From contig JBOGDQ010000255.1 of assembly GCA_050742975.1 (NCBI GenBank), forward strand, positions 1 through 64,000: DNA of 64,000 bases, given 5' to 3'. This document shows, in pieces, positions 58,942 through 64,000 of the stretch (within the stretch, counting starts at the first letter, position 1; every line of letters begins with the position of its first letter). The position numbers and the translations under genes were made by a program. The DNA is from JBDTGE01 sp050742975 (GTDB lineage: Bacteria; Actinomycetota; Actinomycetes; Mycobacteriales; Jatrophihabitantaceae). The notes under the pieces are model-generated. The model was not told the DNA's origin, ran no database searches, and worked only from the letters and a program-made list of their open reading frames with translations.

Positions 58942-59931
58942 CTACATCGCCGGCACGCATGGTCCGACCGACAGGGCATGGATTCCACGCAGGTCACCGG
59001 GGGAGTAGTCGCGCACCTTCGGTTGCGTTTCCGGAAACATGATCAAGGACGGGTCACTGACGTGCGCCAGCCCGAGCAGGTGCCCGAACTCGTGCAGCAC
59101 CACGGCACGCGGCGCGGCGTGGTACGGCTCCTGCGCATCCTCGTCGAACTGCGGGCGATCCAGGTAGACGATTCCGCTGACATACGTGGCCGGCGAGTTA
59201 CCGAGGCTCACCGCGTATCCACCGCCGAGGCCGATGACCGCGCCGGTCAACTGCGGCGCCCGTGCCGGGTCGGTCCAGGCGACCAGGACCGGAGCCCAGC
59301 GGGACCCGTAGCGCCCCGGTTGGTAGGGCGCTCGGGTCCCGGCGACGGCAGGCTCGCTGGTGGGTCCGTCATAGGCGAAACGCAGCCCGGTCAGCGCGGA
59401 AAGCTCGGACAAGACCGACGAAACCAGACCGGCCTGCCCGGCCGGCGGCTGCCCGCTGACGACGTAGTGGATCGGGCGGCACCGATCCCAGCTGACCGGT
59501 GCCGTGCTCCCCTTCTGAGTGCTCTCGAAGCGAAATCCGCCCTGCCCGGCGGGCGCCGCCGCCGGGCGACCGAGCGGGTGCCTGGCCTCCTCTCGGCTCG
59601 GCGGCGGCACGTCGGCGGGCCGTAACCGCTGTGCCGATCCGGGCCGGAGCGAGCCGGTAGCGGGCGTGTGGCGCCCGCCGACGAGATACACGCCGAGTGG
59701 CAGCGCGAGAACGACTGCCACCAGAACCAGCGGCCGCCGACGACGCGACGGTGCGAGCAGTAACGGCGCGGAGTTCAACCGCGGATCGCGGCTACGCCGC
59801 CACTCAGCAAGGGGATCGAGTCCCGCCGCCCGCATCCTGGCGTCGGCCCGGTCGAGCGCCTCAAGCCGTTTGCGCATCAACCGAGCACGGCGCGCCGGCC
59901 CCAGCAGCAGCACATCCCGTCGACGTCCCAA
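58942..59931 (-). CDS. matrixin-like zinc metalloprotease, membrane-anchored
   Basis: A 329-residue protein. A basic cytoplasmic N-terminus of about 65 residues, one membrane helix (LVLVAVVLALPLGVYLVGG, about 69-87), a Pro-rich linker, then a matrixin-like domain from about 135 (VSWDRCRPIHYVVSG, FAYDGPTSEP, GIVYLDRPQFDED). The zinc motif HEFGHLLGLAH begins at residue 280, followed by DPSLIMFPETQ, the Met-turn. The protease domain should face outside the cell. It has a long gap to the divergent ECF sigma gene and may be a target of that system. Confidence 0.85.
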   Translation of the reverse strand: MGRRRDVLLLGPARRARLMRKRLEALDRADARMRAAGLDPLAEWRRSRDPRLNSAPLLLAPSRRRRPLVLVAVVLALPLGVYLVGGRHTPATGSLRPGSAQRLRPADVPPPSREEARHPLGRPAAAPAGQGGFRFESTQKGSTAPVSWDRCRPIHYVVSGQPPAGQAGLVSSVLSELSALTGLRFAYDGPTSEPAVAGTRAPYQPGRYGSRWAPVLVAWTDPARAPQLTGAVIGLGGGYAVSLGNSPATYVSGIVYLDRPQFDEDAQEPYHAAPRAVVLHEFGHLLGLAHVSDPSLIMFPETQPKVRDYSPGDLRGIHALSVGPCVPAM

Positions 59932-60093
59932 AGCGATGTCCCCTTCCGAACGCTCGTACGGATCAAGATCGGCAACCGACGCTCGGAGTTGAGCACCCGC
60001 CGGCTGACCGCGTGTAACGCCGGCCCACCTTCATGTCACCTGCCACTGAGCAGCGGGTGCGGCTGCTCCTTTCGCCGTCGAAGGGATCGGGGC

Positions 60094-60840
60094 ATGCTGG
60101 CAGCCGAGCTGGACCGAACGTGCCGGCCGGCACCGGGCCGGCCAGTTCGCCCGAGGCTGTCGACGGGAGTCGAGATCGCAGCGCCACGCATCACCGACGA
60201 CGACGCGCAGCTCGTGACGCGGCTGCGCGCGGGCGATTCGGCCGCGTTCCGGGAGATCGTCCTGGCCTGGTCGCCGGTGATGGTGCACGTCGCCCGCACG
60301 TTCGTGGGCTCGAACGCAACGGCCGAGGAGGTCGTGCAGGAAACCTGGCTGGCAGTGATCCGCGGCCTGGACGGGTTCGAGGGGCGCTCCAGCTTGCGTA
60401 CCTGGGCCTTTCGGGTGCTGACCAACATCGCCCGCCGCCAGGGTGTGCGCGAGCACCGCGTCGTCGTGTCCTCGCAGTTCCACGACGAGGACGCCGGACC
60501 CACCGTGCCGCCCGATCGATTCCGGCCGGCCGGCGAGCAGTGGGCCGGCGGCTGGCGCTCGGACTCCGCACCGCGGGCGTGGGGACCGGAGGCGGCGGCG
60601 CTGGGTGGTGAAGTACGGCGCCTACTCGCGGCTGCGTTGGCGCAGCTTCCCTCGCGCCAGCGGGCCGTGATCGAGCTGCGGGACGTCGACGGGCTGAGTG
60701 CCGACGAGGTGTGCGCGTTGCTGGAGTTGAGCCCGGCCAACCAGCGCGTCCTGCTGCACCGGGCCCGTGCGAAGCTGCGCGAGCAACTCGCCGACTACTA
60801 CTCAGGTCGGGACTCCTCAGGCCGGGAGGCAAACCGATGA
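60094..60840 (+). CDS. ECF-type RNA polymerase sigma factor
   Basis: A 248-residue ECF sigma factor. Region 2: LVTRLRAGDSAAFREIVLAW, VGSNATAEEVVQETWLAVIR and GRSSLRTWAFRVLTNIARRQ. A linker of about 55 residues (longer than usual) and region 4: AQLPSRQRAVIELRDVDGLS, ADEVCALLELSPANQRVLLH follow. Start taken at ATG 60094 (MLAAELDRT) near an AAGGGATCGGGG stretch; the frame is open from 59989. It overlaps the anti-sigma gene by ATGA, the usual layout of a sigma/anti-sigma pair. Confidence 0.87.
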   Translation: MLAAELDRTCRPAPGRPVRPRLSTGVEIAAPRITDDDAQLVTRLRAGDSAAFREIVLAWSPVMVHVARTFVGSNATAEEVVQETWLAVIRGLDGFEGRSSLRTWAFRVLTNIARRQGVREHRVVVSSQFHDEDAGPTVPPDRFRPAGEQWAGGWRSDSAPRAWGPEAAALGGEVRRLLAAALAQLPSRQRAVIELRDVDGLSADEVCALLELSPANQRVLLHRARAKLREQLADYYSGRDSSGREANR

Positions 60841-61130
60841 GTGTCGACCCGATCCGCTGCGTCGACGTCGTCGAGCTGCTGACCGACTACCTCGACGGAG
60901 CGCTCGACCCGCGGACAGCTGCCGCGATCGAGGAGCACCTGGCCGCGTGCCCGCCCTGCCGCGTCTACCTCGACCAACTGCGCGCCACGATCGCGCTGGT
61001 CGGGCAGGTCGCGAACGGCACCCTCCCGAGCGACACCGTCCCGGCCGACAGCCTGCCGCCGTCGGCCGTCGCCGAGCTGGAGTCGGCGTTCGCCGGCGTG
61101 CACCGCCGCGACCCGTCGCGTGACGGCTGA
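60837..61130 (+). CDS. zinc-finger (zf-HC2) anti-sigma factor
   Basis: A 97-residue protein with CVDVVELLTDYLDGALDPRT and EEHLAACPPCRVYLDQLRAT: His-x3-Cys-x2-Cys is the zinc anti-sigma motif, plus an upstream Cys. It has no membrane helix, so it is a soluble (possibly redox-sensing) anti-sigma factor that holds the ECF sigma encoded just before it. ATG 60837 overlaps the sigma stop. Confidence 0.87.
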   Translation: MSVDPIRCVDVVELLTDYLDGALDPRTAAAIEEHLAACPPCRVYLDQLRATIALVGQVANGTLPSDTVPADSLPPSAVAELESAFAGVHRRDPSRDG

Positions 61131-61151
61131 GCCCGCGCCGTCGCGTAACGG
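61113..61151. repeat. two near-identical short hairpins after the anti-sigma gene
   Basis: CCGTCGCGTGACGG (61113-61126) and CCGTCGCGTAACGG (61138-61151) differ at one base. Each can fold with a 4-bp stem. The first lies at the end of the anti-sigma coding region. They are too weak and lack a U tract for a terminator; they may be a duplicated site before the P450 gene. Confidence 0.4.
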
Positions 61152-61181
61152 ATCACCGCGTCGGGTCACTGGAGCGGCGTG

Positions 61182-62405
61182 ATGAGTGTGGCGACTACCT
61201 CAAGCCCTGACGTCGGCGACAGCGTGAGCGCGATCCTGGCGCAGCTGAACAGCGCGGCCGCTCAGCACGACCCGTATCCGCTGTACGCGCAGCTGCACGC
61301 CCGCGGCCCGATCTCCTTTGCGCCCGACGGTGCGCTGGTGGCCGTCGGCTACTCGCAGTGCGGTGCCCTGCTGCGCGAGCATCGCCTGCGCAAGGCGCCC
61401 GGACGGCTGCTCGCGGCCGCCGGCTACCCGGACTGGATGGAGCATCCGGCGCTGCGGATGATGTTCGCCAGCATGCTCATGCTCAACCCGCCCGAGCACA
61501 CCCGGCTGCGCCGAGCGGTTTCGGTCGCCTTCACTCCCACCCGCGTCGCCGCCCTCGTTCCCGCGATCACCCGCATCACGCAGGACCGGCTGGACGAGCT
61601 GGACGGCAGGTCCGACTTCATCGAAGCCTTCGCCTTCCCGCTGCCCGTCGCCGTCATCGGCGAACTGCTCGGCATCCCGGCCGGGGACCGGGCGATGTTC
61701 CAGGACCTGTCGCGCGACTGGACCGCGGTGCTCGACACGCTGGACCACGACGCCGTCGCGCGCGCCGACCGCGCAGCCACCGCAATCGAGACGTACCTCG
61801 GCGACCTGGCCACCACGCGAGCCGCACACCCGGCCGACGACCTGATCTCGGCGCTGGTCACGACCGGTGAGCCGTTGGCGCGGACGGACCTGTTGACCAC
61901 CGTCGCGCTGCTGCTCGCCGCGGGCTTCGAGACCACGACGTCGTTGCTGGCCAACTCCCTGCTCGCGCTGCTGGCTCATCCGCGGCAGGCGCACCTGCTG
62001 CGCACCGAACCACGGCTCGCGACCGCGGCGGTCGAGGAGCTGCTGCGCTACGACACGCCGGTCCAGGTGCTCTACGGCCGCACCGTGGTGGACGAGCTCT
62101 CGATCGACGCCCTGATCGTGCCGGCCGGAACGCGGGTACTGACGATGGTCGGCGCGGCGAACCGGGACCCGTCGGTCTATGCCGATCCCGATGACCTCGA
62201 CCTGCGGCGCGACGGACCACCACCGCTGTCGTTCGGGGGCGGCATCCACTACTGCCTCGGTGCACCCTTGGCGCGGCTGGAGGCGCAGCTCGCGCTGCCG
62301 CTGCTCTTGCAGCGCTACCCGCACCTGTCGCTGGCCGGCGAGCCGGTCCGACGCGACGGGCTCACCCTGCGCGGCTACGCCCAGCTGCCCGTCGTCACGA
62401 ACTGA
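61182..62405 (+). CDS. cytochrome P450
   Basis: A 407-residue bacterial P450. The I helix is LLAAGFETTTSLLANSLLAL (oxygen-activating region), the K-helix ExxR is in VEELLRYDTPVQ, and PLSFGGGIHYCLGAPLARLE is the haem loop with the Cys ligand near residue 358. Length and N-terminus (soluble) fit CYP107/CYP105-like class I enzymes needing ferredoxin; no ferredoxin gene is adjacent. ATG 61182 has GGAG seven bases upstream; GTG 61179 is the alternative. It lies convergent with the aldolase gene, so a shared pathway is only suggested by proximity. Confidence 0.9.
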   Translation: MSVATTSSPDVGDSVSAILAQLNSAAAQHDPYPLYAQLHARGPISFAPDGALVAVGYSQCGALLREHRLRKAPGRLLAAAGYPDWMEHPALRMMFASMLMLNPPEHTRLRRAVSVAFTPTRVAALVPAITRITQDRLDELDGRSDFIEAFAFPLPVAVIGELLGIPAGDRAMFQDLSRDWTAVLDTLDHDAVARADRAATAIETYLGDLATTRAAHPADDLISALVTTGEPLARTDLLTTVALLLAAGFETTTSLLANSLLALLAHPRQAHLLRTEPRLATAAVEELLRYDTPVQVLYGRTVVDELSIDALIVPAGTRVLTMVGAANRDPSVYADPDDLDLRRDGPPPLSFGGGIHYCLGAPLARLEAQLALPLLLQRYPHLSLAGEPVRRDGLTLRGYAQLPVVTN

Positions 62406-62435
62406 CGCAGACCGACGCCGGCAGCTGAACGCGGG

Positions 62436-63470
62436 TCAGCCGGGAACGCTCTCCCGGTCGCGGGCGGCGGCGAGGTCGAGGGCGATGTCGACGATCAGGT
62501 CCTCCTGGCCCCCGACCAGCCCGCGGCGCCCGACCTCGAGCAGCAGTTCGCGCACGTCGATTCCGTAGTTCCTCGACGCCGTCTCGGCGTGCCGCAGGAA
62601 GCTCGAGTACACGCCGGCATAGCCGAGCGTCAGCGTCTCCCGGTCGACCTGCACCGGCCGGTCCCACAGCGGGCGGACCAGGTCGTCGGCCGCATCCTGC
62701 AGCGCGAACAGGTCGCAGCCGTGCTGCCAGCCGTTGAGATTCGCGACGGCGATGAACGGCTCGATCGGGCAGTTGCCGGCTCCGGCACCGTGGCCGGCAA
62801 GTGACGCGTCGACGCGGGTGACGCCCTCCTCGACCGCGACCACCGAGTTCGCGACGGCGAGCGAGAGGTTCTGATGCGCGTGGATGCCGAGCTCGGTGGC
62901 CGGGTCGAGCACGTCGCGGTACGCGCGGAACCGCTCGCGCACGCCGTCCATGGTCAGCCGGCCACCGGAGTCGGTGACGTACACGCAGTGCGCGCCGTAG
63001 GACTCCATCAGCGCGGCCTGTTTCGCGAGCTCGGCCGCGGGCGCCATGTGGCTCATCATCAGGAACCCTGATACGTCCATGCCGATCTCGCGGGCGGTCG
63101 CGATGTGCTGCGCGGACACGTCGGCCTCGGTGCAGTGCGTCGCCACTCGCACCGATCGGACGCCGAGCTCGTACGCGCGCCGGAGTTCGGCAATGGTGCC
63201 GACTCCCGGCAGCAGCAGGCTTGTCAGCCTGGCCCGCTCGACGTTCTGCGCCGCCGCCTCGATCCACTGCCAGTCGGTGTTGCTGCCCGGGCCGTAGTTC
63301 ACGCTCCCGCCCGCGAGCCCGTCGCCGTGCGTGACCTCGATGGCGTCGACACCGGCGGCGTCGAGCGCGGCGGCGATCCGGCCGACCTGCTCCGGCGTGA
63401 TGCGATGGCGGATCGCGTGCATGCCGTCGCGGAGGGTGACGTCCTGGATGTACAGCCTCTGGACGGTCAT
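62436..63470 (-). CDS. dmpG: 4-hydroxy-2-oxovalerate aldolase
   Basis: A 344-residue class II pyruvate aldolase (DmpG/MhpE/HsaF). [20 protein letters not shown] has the catalytic Arg and metal Asp, [20 protein letters not shown] follows, and [20 protein letters not shown] gives the two metal His. [20 protein letters not shown] is the characteristic end of the barrel. It splits 4-hydroxy-2-oxoacids to pyruvate and an aldehyde and channels the aldehyde to the dehydrogenase, whose gene overlaps its start by four bases. Used in catechol, phenylpropionate or steroid ring catabolism. Confidence 0.92.
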   Translation of the reverse strand: MTVQRLYIQDVTLRDGMHAIRHRITPEQVGRIAAALDAAGVDAIEVTHGDGLAGGSVNYGPGSNTDWQWIEAAAQNVERARLTSLLLPGVGTIAELRRAYELGVRSVRVATHCTEADVSAQHIATAREIGMDVSGFLMMSHMAPAAELAKQAALMESYGAHCVYVTDSGGRLTMDGVRERFRAYRDVLDPATELGIHAHQNLSLAVANSVVAVEEGVTRVDASLAGHGAGAGNCPIEPFIAVANLNGWQHGCDLFALQDAADDLVRPLWDRPVQVDRETLTLGYAGVYSSFLRHAETASRNYGIDVRELLLEVGRRGLVGGQEDLIVDIALDLAAARDRESVPG

Positions 63471-64000
63471 GACGACGCTCCCACGAGAGACAGCCGCTCG
63501 GCGACGCGGAGCGCGGCCGAGGTCATGATGTCCAGGTTGCCGGCGTAGGCGGGCAGGTAGTGCGCGGCGCCCTCGATCTCGAGGAACACCGACACCTTGT
63601 GCGTCGGCCGGGGCGCGTCGTCGGGCAGCAGCGTCTGCACCGGCTCGTCGTCGCCGATCGCGGTGAACTGCACGTCCTGCTTGAGCCGGTAGCCCGGGAC
63701 GTACGCCGCGACGTCGCCGACCATTTTGACGATCGAGTCACGGACGGCTGCGTGATCCGCGTCGCCGATCAGGCAGAAGACGGTGTCCCGCATGATCAGC
63801 GGCGGCTCGGCCGGGTTGAGGATGATGATCGCCTTGCCGCGCCGGGCCCCGCCGACCATCTCGATTGCGTGCGCGGTGGTCTCGGTGAACTCGTCGATGT
63901 TGGCGCGCGTCCCCGGTCCGGCCGACTTCGAGGCGATGGACGCGACGATCTCCGCGTAGGCGACGCCGGTCACCCGGGAGACCGCGGCGACGATCGGGAT
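63467..64000 (-). CDS. acetaldehyde dehydrogenase (acetylating), partial
   Basis: The C-terminal 177 residues of a DmpF/MhpF/HsaG-type enzyme; it continues past the window end, with IPIVAAVSR preceding [20 protein letters not shown]. The rest, [20 protein letters not shown] and [20 protein letters not shown], is diagnostic of the family. The catalytic Cys of the usual CGGQAT motif should lie just outside the window. It converts the aldehyde to acyl-CoA with NAD and CoA in complex with the aldolase, to whose gene it is overlapped. Confidence 0.9.
   Translation of the reverse strand: MPIVAAVSRVTGVAYAEIVASIASKSAGPGTRANIDEFTETTAHAIEMVGGARRGKAIIILNPAEPPLIMRDTVFCLIGDADHAAVRDSIVKMVGDVAAYVPGYRLKQDVQFTAIGDDEPVQTLLPDDAPRPTHKVSVFLEIEGAAHYLPAYAGNLDIMTSAALRVAERLSLVGASS

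Overview
The window comes from a high-GC actinomycete. The evidence is GC-rich codon third positions, frequent GTG starts, GTGA/ATGA stop-start overlaps, paired GAF-ANTAR regulators, an RsbU/RsbV/RsbW-type switch with a SigB/SigF-family sigma factor, a DUF3618 protein next to a holin-like DUF1469 protein, and HsaF/HsaG-type meta-cleavage enzymes. A Frankiales/Jatrophihabitans-like soil bacterium would fit, but that is a guess. I saw no rRNA, tRNA, CRISPR array, insertion sequence or phage structural gene.

Layout. 1-7 kb is rich in broken genes: a rifampin phosphotransferase-like gene with a one-base frameshift, a decayed membrane-protein gene, a membrane-protein gene and a TetR gene truncated against each other, a residual 3' end and a frameshifted VOC gene. 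Between them lie an intact ABM monooxygenase/TetR pair, a methyltransferase and an AhpD-like protein. 6.7-13.7 kb is sugar-related: a ROK regulator, a large secreted GH3 beta-glucosidase, a truncated gene and a sugar-porter MFS. 13.8-16.6 kb is a partner-switching module (SpoIIE phosphatase, STAS antagonist, two HATPase proteins). 16.6-18.6 kb has a CDF metal exporter and a DUF2231-Rieske fusion. 18.7-22.6 kb is a tightly coupled row: holin-like, DUF3618, acyl-CoA-dehydrogenase-like, PIG-L/methyltransferase fusion, glycosyltransferase. 22.6-28 kb holds an MFS transporter, a small hydrophobic protein, a PRC-barrel protein, two GAF-ANTAR regulators, a TetR and a SigB-family sigma factor.

28.1-45.1 kb is the most interesting block. 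A GntR/UTRA regulator sits with a peptide-type ABC importer (dppB, dppC and a fused dppDF on the minus strand; a lipoprotein binding protein on the plus strand). These are followed by M17 aminopeptidase, class III aminotransferase, FGGY sugar kinase, SIS-domain isomerase/deglycase, LysA-like decarboxylase, serine hydrolase, threonine aldolase and a second class III aminotransferase. The last seven are nearly all start-stop overlapped. I infer a catabolic system for a peptide or amino acid conjugated to a sugar. The combination is not one I recognise.

45.1-48 kb has a methyltransferase divergent from an XRE-cupin regulator, and an amidase. 48-50.5 kb is a PaeR7I-type restriction-modification pair. 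50.6-55.3 kb has a SnoaL-like protein with an MFS exporter, and an ABC transporter coupled to a LolA-like secreted protein. 55.4-58.7 kb is a three-gene operon (M20 deacylase, GNAT, OSBS/NSAR-family enolase) matching the N-succinylation route that turns D- into L-amino acids. 58.9-64 kb has a matrixin protease, an ECF sigma/zinc anti-sigma pair, a cytochrome P450, and 4-hydroxy-2-oxovalerate aldolase followed by acetylating acetaldehyde dehydrogenase, which runs off the window.
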